Below are positions 8,080 to 17,691 of a stretch of 64,000 nucleotides of DNA, piece by piece. Source of the stretch: NIOZ-UU13 sp035528395. GTDB lineage: Bacteria; Planctomycetota; Phycisphaerae; Sedimentisphaerales; Anaerobacaceae. The translations under genes and the position numbers were made by a program. The notes beneath the pieces are model-generated. The model saw only the letters and a list, made by a program, of their open reading frames with translations, had not been told where the DNA came from and searched no databases. Within the stretch, counting starts at the first letter, position 1. The number at the start of each line of letters is the position of its first letter. Where the stretch lies: NCBI GenBank assembly GCA_035528395.1, contig DATKYR010000112.1, positions 1-64,000 on the forward strand, given 5' to 3'.

Positions 8080-9984
8080 ATGAACAAACATTGCATGAGG
8101 AAAGCAACAGCTTGGACATGCATGTTTTTGGTGTTCGCCGGCTTAGCTGTCATCACGACTGCCGCTGAAACCGGGAGGAGCTATCTCTCTCCGTCAGCAC
8201 TGGTCGCAGACAACCAGACCAAAACGCTCTATATCGCACAGGCCGCTGCGAAACAGGTAGCGGTTTTCGACATAGCCGCCGGCAGGGTAACCAAAAAGTA
8301 TTCACTTCCGGATATGCCGAGTGGACTGGCAATATCTGCCGACCGGTCGTGCCTGTATGTCACCTGCGCCTCGGCCAAAGGACAGGTTCAGGTAATCAAT
8401 TTGCAAACCGGAAATATTTATCATACTTTACCCGCTGGGCAAACGCCGATGGCACCAATGCTCAGCCCGGACGGCAAAACCCTATACGTCTGCAACCGCT
8501 TCAGTAATAACGTCTCGGTCATAGATATAACTGTCCGCAAAGAGCTGACCCGAATACCCGTTCAGCGTGAGCCGGTCGCGGCGGCACTTACCCTGAACGG
8601 GACGTTTCTGTTCGTGGCCAATCATCTCCCCGCCGGCGCCGCCGACAGAGGAGATATCGCCGCGGCTGTTTCAGTCATTAACACTATGACCAATAAGGTA
8701 GTGGACACTATTCGGCTTCCCAACGGCGCCACAGGATTACACGGAATCTGTATCTCGCCCGACGACCGATACGCCTATGTCACTCACATCCTCGCCCGAT
8801 ATACAGTGCCGACCACCCAGCTGGAGCGGGGATGGATAAATACCAATGCGCTCAGCATTATCGATGTCCAGAACAAGCAGCTAATTGATACCGTCCTTCT
8901 GGATGATGTGGATAACGGAGCCGCCAATCCGTGGGCCGTTGGCTGCACGAGCGATGGAAAATATATCTGTGTCACCCACGCCGGAACCGATGAATTGAGC
9001 GTAATAGATGCACCTGCCATGATGGACAAAATCAGGAATTATCACGCTAAAGAAAATAGCAATCAGAACCGGGCAATGGGACAGGATAGTTATGGAAGTT
9101 ATGGTACAAGTTCAGCAATTTCATCAAACATTCCAAACGAACTGAGTTTTCTTTACGGGATTCGGCAGCGTATCAAGCTTGGCGGCAAAGGTCCTCGTGC
9201 CCTTGCAATTGTTGGTTCCGATGTTTATGTAGCGGAGTATTTTACGGACAGCTTAACGTTAGTTGATATAAACAAAACAACAGGGGCCAAAACCACTGCT
9301 TTGGCAATTGGATCGACTCCAAAAATGACTATAAAGCGCAGAGGTGAAATGCTCTTCCACGATGCTTCGCTTTGCTTTCAGCACTGGCAGAGCTGTGCAA
9401 GCTGTCATCCGGGAGGTGCGCGGGTCGATGCCCTGAACTGGGACCTGCTTAACGATGGTATAGGCAATCCTAAAAATACAAAAAGTCTCCTGCTTTCGCA
9501 CAGGACCCCGCCGGCGATGTTTACGGCTGTGCGCGAAAACGCCGAGACGGCCGTGCGCGCCGGAATCAGGCATATTCTGTTTTCGGTACGCCCGGAACAG
9601 GACGCCGTTGCAATCGATGAGTATCTCAAGTCGCTCAAACCGGTACCGAGCCCTTATCGGGTCAACGGCAAACTAAGCGCCTCAGCCAAACGGGGGCGAA
9701 AGATATTTAACATAGCGAGCTGCGCTTCATGTCATAAGGGCCCACTGCATACGGACCTGCGGCAATACAATTTGGGCATTGGCAAAGGCCTGGATAAAGA
9801 CCAAAAGTTTGATACGCCGACTTTGGTCGAAGTCTGGCGGACCGCGCCATACCTGTACGACGGACGGGCTGTTACTATTGAAGAAGTCCTAACAAAGTAC
9901 AATCCGGATGATAAGCATGGACTGACATCCAACCTGTCTGACAAGGAAATTACGGATTTGGCCAACTTCGTGCTCTCACAGTAA
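8080..9984 (+). CDS. YVTN beta-propeller protein with di-haem cytochrome domain
   Basis: This 634-residue protein has a signal peptide. Residues about 35-400 form a YVTN-type propeller (repeats such as PDGKTLYVCNRFSNNVSVID). The C-terminal domain is related to cytochrome c peroxidase/MauG and carries two haem motifs, CASCHPGG and CASCHKGP, followed by TPTLVEVWRTAPYLYDGR. It probably transfers electrons from a periplasmic substrate. The ATG at 8080 lies 10 nt after GGAG. A TTG six bases earlier is an alternative start. It follows the cytochrome/SUMF1 gene by 81 bp and precedes the malectin-bearing gene by 39 bp, so these are likely co-transcribed. The substrate cannot be told from the sequence. 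Confidence 0.85.
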   Translation: MNKHCMRKATAWTCMFLVFAGLAVITTAAETGRSYLSPSALVADNQTKTLYIAQAAAKQVAVFDIAAGRVTKKYSLPDMPSGLAISADRSCLYVTCASAKGQVQVINLQTGNIYHTLPAGQTPMAPMLSPDGKTLYVCNRFSNNVSVIDITVRKELTRIPVQREPVAAALTLNGTFLFVANHLPAGAADRGDIAAAVSVINTMTNKVVDTIRLPNGATGLHGICISPDDRYAYVTHILARYTVPTTQLERGWINTNALSIIDVQNKQLIDTVLLDDVDNGAANPWAVGCTSDGKYICVTHAGTDELSVIDAPAMMDKIRNYHAKENSNQNRAMGQDSYGSYGTSSAISSNIPNELSFLYGIRQRIKLGGKGPRALAIVGSDVYVAEYFTDSLTLVDINKTTGAKTTALAIGSTPKMTIKRRGEMLFHDASLCFQHWQSCASCHPGGARVDALNWDLLNDGIGNPKNTKSLLLSHRTPPAMFTAVRENAETAVRAGIRHILFSVRPEQDAVAIDEYLKSLKPVPSPYRVNGKLSASAKRGRKIFNIASCASCHKGPLHTDLRQYNLGIGKGLDKDQKFDTPTLVEVWRTAPYLYDGRAVTIEEVLTKYNPDDKHGLTSNLSDKEITDLANFVLSQ

Positions 9985-10023
9985 AATCTTTTAGCACAAC
10001 GATAGTATAAGGAGATCGGTAAA

Positions 10024-13000
10024 ATGAAAAAAGGCCCTTGTTTTTTAATTTTAACATTGCTTTCTCTGCCCTTAATTTCAATTAGCTGTCATACGTCCGA
10101 AGCGGCTCGACTAAGCTCGCCGAAGTCTAATGTTTCCGCGGTGGCGGACGGCGTGACCATTGTTCGCCCGTTGGATTCGACGGCAGCAGAACGTTTAGCG
10201 GCAAAAGAGATTCGCCGTTATCTGTATTTGCGGACCGGCAAGCTGCTCCCAATCGTCCAAAGTAAAAACATACTACCTTCGAAAACCTCCCTGATTGTCG
10301 TCGGGCAAAAGGACCGTCCTGCTGTCAAAACTCTAATTGCTAAAAATTCAGCTATGGCATCATCGGTAAATTCATTAGAACCTCAGCAATATCTGCTTAA
10401 GACGATAGCTTTCGGAGACCATCAGGCTGTAATTATTGCCGGCGGCGATTCTATCGGAACGCTTTATGCCGCTTACCGATTCGCCGAACATTTAGGCGTG
10501 CGTTTTTATATGCACGGCGACACAATTCCAGACAAGCCCCTTGCTCTGAAAATGCCCAAACTCGATGAAAAAGGCAAACCATTATTCAACCTGCGGGGAA
10601 TTCAGCCATTCCACGATTTTCCCGAAGGGCCGGACTGGTGGAACACCGACGACTACAAAGCCATCATTGCGCAGCTACCCAAGATGCGTATGAATTTCTT
10701 CGGATTACATACATATCCTCAGGGCGGTGTGGGGCCGGAGCCGACGGTATGGATCGGCATGCCCGGTGACTTCAACACTGACGGAACCGTGAAGTTCAGC
10801 TACCCGTCAAGGCATTTTGCTACGCCCAACACCACCGGTTCCTGGGGCTATCAACCGGCAAAGACGGGTGATTATACTTTCGGTGCGGAGAAGATGTTTG
10901 AACGCGATGACTACGGCCCGGACTATATGCGCGGAATGAATCCCTGGCCGAAATTATCTAAGGAAAAATCCAATGAATTGTTCGACCTCATGGGTGAGAC
11001 GCTTAGAGAGGCCTTTGAGTACGCCCACGCCCTCGGCGTTAAGACGTGCGTCGGGATGGAAACACCGCTTATTATACCGGACATCGTAAAAGAGCGCATC
11101 AAAACTTTGGGCAGGGACCCATCCGACCCGGCTGTTGTGCAGGAAGTGTACGAGGGTATTTTCCAGCGAATTACCAGAGCATATCCACTGGATTACTACT
11201 GGTTCTGGACGCCCGAAGGCTGGACCTGGGGTGACCCGAAAGATGAGCAGATTGAAGCTACGCTGACAGATTTCCGCTCTGCGATTGCAGCAGCCAAAAA
11301 GGTTAATCTTCCGTTCACATTAGCTACCTGTGGCTGGGTTCTTGGGCCGCCAAAGGACAGAGCTTTGTTCGATAATGTCCTGCCCAAGGAAATGCCCGTT
11401 AGCTGTATCAACCGCAACGTCGGATTTGCACCGGTTGAGCCCGGTTTCGCCCGTGTCAAGGGACGGCCGAAGTGGGCCATTCCCTGGATGGAGGACGACC
11501 CTGCTATGATTATCCCGCAGCTCTGGGCGGGCCGAATGAGGCGTGATGCAGCCGACGCGCTGGCCTACGGATGCACTGGTCTGATGGGCATTCACTGGCG
11601 AACACGCATTCTCGGACCCAACGTCTCGGCACTGGCTCATGCTGCCTGGGAGCAGAAAAGATGGAACCCGTACTTCGGTAAAAAAATAAAACCACCGGAA
11701 CCAAAACTCTTAGAAGCTCGGCAGGGCGGTAACGCTGCTCAGTTCCCCAATAACTTGATAGCCGACACTGAGATGGACCCGCTTTACCAAACGGTCATCT
11801 GGGACGTAAAAACATATCGGCTGAAGGTTCCAAACGGCTCTTATACAATAACTCTAAAATTCTGTGAGCCCCACTACAACGCCGCGGGCAAACGAGTTTT
11901 TGGAGTTAAGCTGCAGAACAAGGCGGTTATTGACAAGCTGGACATCTTCGCTGAGGTCGGCAGGAACAGGGCACTGGATTACACATTTGAGGATGTGAAG
12001 GTAGCCGACGGCCTGTTGAACATCGACTTTGTGAACGTAGTAGAGTTTCCGTGCATCGCTGCTTTTATTGTGCAGGGCCGGGACATCATAAGGAAAATAA
12101 ACTGCGGTGGAACGGCTTACAAAGACTACCAGGACGACCTGCCGGCTTCGGACTCCGACGACAGACCCCGTGACCTGCCGGTACATGATTTCTATGCCGA
12201 CTGGGCCGTGACGCAATTTGGGCCCGAAGTGTTTCAACCAATCGCCAGGTTATTCGCGAGCCTCGATGGAGGACCAACGGCAGCAGACGGAGGCCGGCGA
12301 GCCGCTAACCTGCCGCGCCCATCTACCTGGGTAAACGGCCCCGGTGGAATTAATCCGGACGAAAGACCGTGGGAACAGGTAAGCAGGGAATACACATTCA
12401 TCGAGAAAATGGCCAAACTACGCCCACAGGTCAAAGGAGCGGGCAATCTGGAGCGGTTCGATTACTGGCTGAACAATTTCCGTTATCTGCTGGCGGTCGG
12501 AAAGGTCAACTGCACCTGGGCAAAGTTCAACGAAGCGATGAAGAAGGTCAAAGACCAGAAGAATCCTGATGAACAGAAGCGATTAGCCCGGCAGCTCGCT
12601 CTGCCGCTCAGAAGGGAGTTGGTCGCTCAGGTAGCCGATGTGCACCGCTATCTGTTGGCAACTGTTAACACGAACGGTGCGATGGGCAATGTTACCAACT
12701 GGCAGCAGCACATAATGCCGACATTGATAACTGAGCCCGGCCAGGAGCTGGCAAATATCTTAGGCGAAGACCTGCCGGCTGAAGCAATACCTTCGAACAA
12801 ATACGTTGGCCCATTACGAATATTTTTACCGACAGTGCGCACCAGTCTGAATATCGGCGAGGACTTAAAGCTCAAGGTAATCATCCTGGCTCAGAATCCG
12901 CCCAAAGATATTGCTCTATACTGGCGACCAATGGGCAAAGGCAAATATAACAAAATCGTCCTCACACATATCGCACGTGGAGTATATTCTATTAAGATTC

Positions 13001-13128
13001 CTGCCAATAAGATTAAAACTGATCTGGAGTATTACGTCATGGTCAACTCAACTGATGGTCAGCAGGTTTCTTTTCCTGCAACGGCACCAAACATCAATCA
13101 AACCGTTATCGTCAGTGAGTTGTTTTAA
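10024..13128 (+). CDS. Large lipoprotein with GH67-N-like and malectin-like domains
   Basis: This 1,034-residue protein begins with a lipoprotein signal (lipobox SISC near residue 24). Residues about 40-170 resemble the N-terminal domain of alpha-glucuronidases and related glycosidases (AAERLAAKEIRRYLYLRTGK). The following several hundred residues look like a TIM-barrel glycoside hydrolase region rich in Trp and Tyr (YPLDYYWFWTPEGWTW). Residues about 580-690 are a malectin-like carbohydrate-binding domain (YRLKVPNGSYTITLKFCEPHY ... FVNVVEFPCIAAFIVQG). Start choice is firm: AAGGAG lies 8 nt upstream of the ATG. It sits between the cytochrome gene and the first sulfatase with gaps of 39 and 35 bp. 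The likely role is binding or cleaving a uronic-acid-containing or sulfated polysaccharide at the cell surface. The catalytic residues were not identified. Confidence 0.65.
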   Translation: MKKGPCFLILTLLSLPLISISCHTSEAARLSSPKSNVSAVADGVTIVRPLDSTAAERLAAKEIRRYLYLRTGKLLPIVQSKNILPSKTSLIVVGQKDRPAVKTLIAKNSAMASSVNSLEPQQYLLKTIAFGDHQAVIIAGGDSIGTLYAAYRFAEHLGVRFYMHGDTIPDKPLALKMPKLDEKGKPLFNLRGIQPFHDFPEGPDWWNTDDYKAIIAQLPKMRMNFFGLHTYPQGGVGPEPTVWIGMPGDFNTDGTVKFSYPSRHFATPNTTGSWGYQPAKTGDYTFGAEKMFERDDYGPDYMRGMNPWPKLSKEKSNELFDLMGETLREAFEYAHALGVKTCVGMETPLIIPDIVKERIKTLGRDPSDPAVVQEVYEGIFQRITRAYPLDYYWFWTPEGWTWGDPKDEQIEATLTDFRSAIAAAKKVNLPFTLATCGWVLGPPKDRALFDNVLPKEMPVSCINRNVGFAPVEPGFARVKGRPKWAIPWMEDDPAMIIPQLWAGRMRRDAADALAYGCTGLMGIHWRTRILGPNVSALAHAAWEQKRWNPYFGKKIKPPEPKLLEARQGGNAAQFPNNLIADTEMDPLYQTVIWDVKTYRLKVPNGSYTITLKFCEPHYNAAGKRVFGVKLQNKAVIDKLDIFAEVGRNRALDYTFEDVKVADGLLNIDFVNVVEFPCIAAFIVQGRDIIRKINCGGTAYKDYQDDLPASDSDDRPRDLPVHDFYADWAVTQFGPEVFQPIARLFASLDGGPTAADGGRRAANLPRPSTWVNGPGGINPDERPWEQVSREYTFIEKMAKLRPQVKGAGNLERFDYWLNNFRYLLAVGKVNCTWAKFNEAMKKVKDQKNPDEQKRLARQLALPLRRELVAQVADVHRYLLATVNTNGAMGNVTNWQQHIMPTLITEPGQELANILGEDLPAEAIPSNKYVGPLRIFLPTVRTSLNIGEDLKLKVIILAQNPPKDIALYWRPMGKGKYNKIVLTHIARGVYSIKIPANKIKTDLEYYVMVNSTDGQQVSFPATAPNINQTVIVSELF

Positions 13129-13163
13129 CAATCAACCGGCATTATTAACAAAGAGATATTAAT

Positions 13164-14684
13164 ATGAGCAAGTTCGATTACACTCGTCGTCATTTCCTCA
13201 AGACTATGAGTTTGGGAGCTGCGGCTTTTGTCATTCAGGGCTCCAAGAGTGTTACAACAGTTTTAGCAAACGAGGCGACGGATAAAAAACCCAATTTCGT
13301 TTTCATTCTCGTTGACGACTTAGGCTGGATAGACACCGGCTGTTACGGCAGCAAATTCTACGAAACGCCGAATATCGACAGACTTGCCGCTGAGGGTATG
13401 CGATTCACCGATGCTTATGCCGCCTGTGCAGTCTGCTCACCGACCCGAGCGGCTGTGATGACAGGACGCTATCCGGCTCGCCTCGGCGTTACCGACTGGA
13501 TTCGCGCCCGTTTCCAGGGAGGCAAAATTCCCGCAGACAAGAAGAACCCTACAGAATATGTCGGCGGTAAAAACAAGAAGCTGCTGTGCCCGCCCAACGC
13601 GCTTTGGATGGAGCTTGATGAAATCACCATTGCCGAAGCTCTCAAATCGGCAGGATATACTTCGTGCCACATCGGAAAGTGGCACTTGGGCGCAGACGAT
13701 TGGTACCCGGAAAAGCAGGGCTTTGATTTCAACATCGGCGGCTGCGACTTCGGCCAGCCACCGAGCTATTTCGACCCGTATTCCCGAAAGGACCAGGGAC
13801 CAATACCGACACTTGAGCCTCGTCGCAAAGGCGAGTATCTAACCGACCGTGAAGCTGATGAAGCGGTTAAATTTATCCACCAGCATAAGGACAAACACTT
13901 CTTTCTCTATATGGCCAACTACGCCGTCCATACACCCATCCAGGGCAAAGCTGACCTGGTCTCAAAGTACAAGGCGAAAAAGCCCACAAATCAGAAGAAT
14001 CCGACATATGCAGCGATGGTTGAGAGTGTGGACGACGCCGTGGGTAAGATTTGTTCGGCGCTCGACGAACTTAACCTGGCCGAGAGGACAATCATCTTCT
14101 TCACCAGTGACAATGGCGGCCTTATGGGTGTAACGAGCAATGTCCCCTTGCGTGCAGGCAAAGGCTTTCCATACGAAGGTGGTATCCGCGAACCTTTGAT
14201 AGTACGTTGGCCGAGAGTTATAAAACCCGGCACAGTCAGTCATGAACCGGTAACCAGCGTCGATTACTTCCCCACCATTTGCGAAGCTGCCGGTGTTCCG
14301 CTGCCGCGAGACCGTGACATCGATGGCGTCTCACTTCTTGGCCACCTAAAATCCTCCGGTATCCAAAAGCTAAACAGAGATACCCTCTTCTGGCACTTCC
14401 CACACTATCGCGGTAATATTGTACCTTACAGCATCATTCGAGAAGGTGACTGGAAGCTTATCAAAAGATACGATTCTTCGGCAAGCTCGGTAGAACCAGG
14501 CAAAACCTTTGAGCTGTATAATCTAAAGGGAGATTTGTCTGAAAGTAACGACCTCTCAGAAATACTGCCGGCAAAAGTCAGGCGGCTCAATGCTAAATTG
14601 ACCAGATGGCTCAAGCTTTCCGGCGCTAAGCTGCCCAGGCCGAATCCGGACTATGAACCCGAAAATAGCGTGTCTAAAAAGTGA
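13164..14684 (+). CDS. Twin-arginine exported sulfatase (CSPTR type)
   Basis: This 506-residue type I sulfatase has a twin-arginine signal (TRRHFLKTMSLGAAAF). The N-terminal metal motif is FILVDDLGW, with a catalytic C91 in C-S-P-T-R followed by AAVMTGRYP. The Cys is normally converted to formylglycine. Further family motifs are HIGKWHLG and FFTSDNG. The C-terminal subdomain is complete (IIREGDWKLIKRYD). Such enzymes remove sulfate esters from glycans outside the cytoplasm. It is translated 35 bp downstream of the malectin-bearing gene, which supports a shared polysaccharide substrate. The maturation enzyme is not obvious in the window, because the SUMF1 domain upstream lacks one key Cys. Confidence 0.93.
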   Translation: MSKFDYTRRHFLKTMSLGAAAFVIQGSKSVTTVLANEATDKKPNFVFILVDDLGWIDTGCYGSKFYETPNIDRLAAEGMRFTDAYAACAVCSPTRAAVMTGRYPARLGVTDWIRARFQGGKIPADKKNPTEYVGGKNKKLLCPPNALWMELDEITIAEALKSAGYTSCHIGKWHLGADDWYPEKQGFDFNIGGCDFGQPPSYFDPYSRKDQGPIPTLEPRRKGEYLTDREADEAVKFIHQHKDKHFFLYMANYAVHTPIQGKADLVSKYKAKKPTNQKNPTYAAMVESVDDAVGKICSALDELNLAERTIIFFTSDNGGLMGVTSNVPLRAGKGFPYEGGIREPLIVRWPRVIKPGTVSHEPVTSVDYFPTICEAAGVPLPRDRDIDGVSLLGHLKSSGIQKLNRDTLFWHFPHYRGNIVPYSIIREGDWKLIKRYDSSASSVEPGKTFELYNLKGDLSESNDLSEILPAKVRRLNAKLTRWLKLSGAKLPRPNPDYEPENSVSKK

Positions 14685-14699
14685 GTTTAATATTTTATA

Positions 14700-14775
14700 C
14701 GTACTGTCATTCCGACCGAAGCCCCCGTTCTTGCTTTCGCAGGAAAGCACGGGGGCGAAGCGGAGGAATCTATTT
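14700..14775. repeat. Dispersed hairpin repeat after the first sulfatase
   Basis: An imperfect inverted repeat (GCCCCCGT ... ACGGGGGC, 14720-14757) is flanked by GTCATTCCGACCGAAG and GCGGAGGAATC. It belongs to the widespread class of short intergenic palindromes seen elsewhere in the window. It splits the otherwise tight operon between the two sulfatase genes. Confidence 0.55.
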
Positions 14776-14900
14776 TAATAAATTCGCCAAAGGCGAATCA
14801 AAAAATTAAACTTATTTATCGGAAACGGCAATAGTTCGCAAAAGAGCAAAAGCAGAAAAAGGTAAAGGAAAAACAAACCTCAGCAAAAGGAGATTACATT

Positions 14901-16343
14901 ATGAATCGACGGAATTTTCTAAAAGCTATTGGTATGAGCGCCGTCTCTCTAACACTGCCGGGATGTACGAACGCCTCTGGGCAGGTTGCCGGTAACAGCA
15001 CTCGGCCCAATATCCTGTGGATTTTGTCCGAGGACATCAGCCCCGACCTGAGCTGCTATGGCACACCCGCAGTGCAGACTCCGAACCTGGACAAGCTGGC
15101 TCGCCGGGGTATTCGCTTCACCAACGCATATACCACCGGCCCCGTCTGTTCAGCCAGTCGCTCGGCAATGATTACGGGAATGTACCAGACCTCTATCGGT
15201 GCCCACAATCACCGCAGCCATCGTGACGATGGCTACACTCTGCCTGAACCGGTCAAGCTGATAACGGAGTACTTTCGTGAAGCAGGGTACTTCACGGCCA
15301 ACGTCAAGACAGCTGCTCCAGGTGTCAAAGGCTCTGGCAAGACTGATTTCAACTTTAAGTTCAGTAATGCCTTTGACGGCAGCGACTGGAACCAGCGCTC
15401 GCCCGGCCAGCCGTTCTTCGCACAGCTATCAATCAGTATGACGCACCGCGGCGGACACTGGAAGGGCCTGGACAAAAAGCTCGACAACCCGGTCGACCCG
15501 GCCGAGGTCAAGCTGCCGCCTTACTACCCCGACCACCCCATAGCACGCCAGGATTGGGCTACATACCTGAACTCCATCCAGATGATGGACCAGTATGTCG
15601 GCAAAATTCTAAAACGCCTCGAGGATGAGGACCTGGCGATCAATACCATAGTCATTTTCATTGGCGACCATGGCCGCTGCCACGTCCGAGGAAAGCAGTG
15701 GCTTTACGATGGGGGCATTCACATCCCGTTGATTGTTCGCTGGCCGGGCAAACTAAAAGCCGGACAAGTCTGCGACAACTTCGTAAGTGCAATCGACATC
15801 TCGGCAACAGCGCTGAAAATCGCCGGCGCCAATCCCCCAAAACATATAGAGGGAAAGGTCTTTCTTGCACCTGATACCTGGGGCCTGAAGGGCACCTGGA
15901 AACCCGTAAAAGTACGAGACTATATCATTGCCGCCCGCGACCGCTGCGACGAGACCATCGACCGCATCCGCTGTGTCAGGACAAAACAATACAAATACAT
16001 CCGAAACTTTATGCCGGAGAGGCCATATACACAGACAAATGCCTATAAAGAAAGCTCATACCCGATGCTGAATCTTATGAAGGCTCTTCACGCCGAAGGC
16101 AAGCTTACACCTGTTCAGGCCCTCTTTATGGCGCCGCGAAAGCCGGACGAGGAACTCTACGATGTCCAAAAAGACCCGTATGAGATTCATAACCTTGCGG
16201 CCTCCCCGAAACATCAACAGACACTGAAAAAAATGCGGAGGATCCTGGAAAAGTGGATAGAAGACACTTCTGACATGGGCCGGTTCCCGGAAAAACCCAG
16301 CTCCATAACGCCGCGAGACAGAGAAAGAATATACCCAGAATAA
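14901..16343 (+). CDS. Second exported sulfatase (CSASR variant)
   Basis: This 480-residue sulfatase-family protein has a twin-arginine signal that ends in a lipobox (NRRNFLKAIGMSAVSLTLPGC), so it is probably a Tat-exported lipoprotein. The metal site begins ILWILSEDISPD. The modification motif is C83-S-A-S-R followed by SAMITGMYQ, with Ala replacing the usual Pro. C-x-A-x-R is still compatible with formylglycine formation in known sulfatases. Further motifs are VIFIGDHGR and a compact C-terminus. It resembles heparan N-sulfatase (SGSH)-like planctomycete enzymes more than the CSPTR paralogue upstream. The ATG has AAAAGGAG 9 nt before it. The 216-bp gap to the first sulfatase holds a repeat. 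Confidence 0.9.
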   Translation: MNRRNFLKAIGMSAVSLTLPGCTNASGQVAGNSTRPNILWILSEDISPDLSCYGTPAVQTPNLDKLARRGIRFTNAYTTGPVCSASRSAMITGMYQTSIGAHNHRSHRDDGYTLPEPVKLITEYFREAGYFTANVKTAAPGVKGSGKTDFNFKFSNAFDGSDWNQRSPGQPFFAQLSISMTHRGGHWKGLDKKLDNPVDPAEVKLPPYYPDHPIARQDWATYLNSIQMMDQYVGKILKRLEDEDLAINTIVIFIGDHGRCHVRGKQWLYDGGIHIPLIVRWPGKLKAGQVCDNFVSAIDISATALKIAGANPPKHIEGKVFLAPDTWGLKGTWKPVKVRDYIIAARDRCDETIDRIRCVRTKQYKYIRNFMPERPYTQTNAYKESSYPMLNLMKALHAEGKLTPVQALFMAPRKPDEELYDVQKDPYEIHNLAASPKHQQTLKKMRRILEKWIEDTSDMGRFPEKPSSITPRDRERIYPE

Positions 16344-16360
16344 TCCCGCACTTTGGGAAC

Positions 16361-16512
16361 CCAATTAGTATCTGTTGTGGAAAACAAAACTGACGATGTC
16401 ACCCCTGCGAAAGCAGGGGTCCAGAGCGAAAAAGCTGGATTCCCGCTGGAGTTTATCCCGCACGCGATGCGGGGCGGGAATGACAAATACTCTATCCGCA
16501 ATAGTAACTATT
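16361..16512. repeat. MITE family A, copy 1
   Basis: The left end reads TATCTGTTGTGGAAAAC and the right end is its imperfect inverse (TCCGCAATAGTAACTA). The interior contains CCCCTGCGAAAGCAGGGG and CCCGCACGCGATGCGGGGCGGG hairpins. A nearly identical interior lies at 59604-59786, and an inverted, interrupted copy at 23370-23646. No coding capacity. Confidence 0.75.
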
Positions 16513-16519
16513 TAAAAAA

Positions 16520-16563
16520 CTCGCACAAAAAAGCACTTCATTGTGTTCTTTTTTTGGTGCGAG
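16520..16563. terminator. Bidirectional hairpin terminator between convergent genes
   Basis: CTCGCAC followed by an A-run, and a T-run followed by GTGCGAG, form a long hairpin. Its A/T tracts let it act in both directions. It lies between the plus-strand sulfatase gene and the minus-strand MCE gene, which converge on it. Confidence 0.6.
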
Positions 16564-16710
16564 ACAGCTCTATGATTTCGGTTCCTGCCGGGGCCTGGCT
16601 AAATAAACATCTCAATCCAGACCGAACCTGTATTTGTAGGCCTTGCGCACTCCTTTGTCAGGCGCTGGACGTAAGGCGCACACAGGGAAATACGATATAT
16701 AATATTAGTT

Positions 16711-17691
16711 TCACTTTAACTTGAGAGGTACGCCTTTATCGCGAGCTGTTGTTACGAATGACTTTATCTCTTCCAGGAGTAGTTGCAATTGCTGAGTATT
16801 TTCAAGCAGTCTTTCATAAAATCGTCCATCGTTAATGAGCCTGGCGGCACTGCCTTGGCCGTTGTTTACCTTCTCCAGGATTTGCCGCAACCCCGCTGCC
16901 GCTTTACCTATTTCTTCGCTCGTATCGACCATCGCAACAACAAGCTCTTCTGCTTTGGCATCTGCATTTGTTAAAGTTGTTGTCCCTGCAACAGCAAAGA
17001 TTCGGAATTCTTCTATTGTCTGCCTGGCCTGCTGCATCGTCTCCGTAGCCTGCTGTGACGCATCGGCCAAATTAGCCAACATTTTCTGAAGATTTTCTTT
17101 GTTGCTGGGGTGGCCGATGATATCGTTGGCGTTACTAATAAATGTTCTGAGGCCCTCAGCCACTTCATCCAGTTTTTTCTGGCTCTCTTCCGGAAAAAAC
17201 TCGCTGGTCATACCGGTCGAGCCCTGCAGCCATATTTTGTCCACCAAAAATATTGTTTCAGGACGGTTCGGGTCAATCGGCACCTCAGGCATATCAGGGT
17301 ATTGTTTAAGTTCGATATAACTACTCCCTAATCCTCGCGTCATAAGTTTTACCTCGATATTGGAGGGAATATTAACGTACTTTTTGTCAATACTAAGAAC
17401 AACCACCGTTTGATAATACTCTAAGCCGCTCACCATATCCCTTCGTATCTCCGGAGGCATAACCTTTGTTACTCGACCGATTTGATAGCCACAAAAGCGC
17501 ACGGGCGTGTCCGTCTGTACTCCCGTTGCTGTCGGGAACTGAACGAAAACCTCAAAAGAGCCCATCTTGGTAAAAGCAGATGGCAAATCGCCGAACTTAA
17601 ATATCAGCCACACGAGCGCACATATACCTATTATCACAAAAACGCCCACAATCATATTGCGTTTTCTTTGGGTGGTCTCATAGTCACTCAC
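16711..17691 (-). CDS. MCE/MlaD-domain membrane-anchored lipid-transport protein
   Basis: This 326-residue protein has one N-terminal transmembrane helix (about 13-32, MIVGVFVIIGICALVWLIF) and an MCE/MlaD domain (about 40-150, with GVQTDTPVRFCGYQIGRV). A long predicted helical tail follows (about 170-300). MCE proteins form hexameric tubes that carry lipids or hydrophobic compounds across the periplasm with an MlaE/MlaF permease and ATPase. Neither partner gene is adjacent. Its start overlaps the stop of the MerR gene by four bases (ATGA), so the two are translationally coupled, which is an unusual pairing. The tail has an alanine-rich, coiled-coil character. Confidence 0.85.
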   Translation of the reverse strand: MSDYETTQRKRNMIVGVFVIIGICALVWLIFKFGDLPSAFTKMGSFEVFVQFPTATGVQTDTPVRFCGYQIGRVTKVMPPEIRRDMVSGLEYYQTVVVLSIDKKYVNIPSNIEVKLMTRGLGSSYIELKQYPDMPEVPIDPNRPETIFLVDKIWLQGSTGMTSEFFPEESQKKLDEVAEGLRTFISNANDIIGHPSNKENLQKMLANLADASQQATETMQQARQTIEEFRIFAVAGTTTLTNADAKAEELVVAMVDTSEEIGKAAAGLRQILEKVNNGQGSAARLINDGRFYERLLENTQQLQLLLEEIKSFVTTARDKGVPLKLK

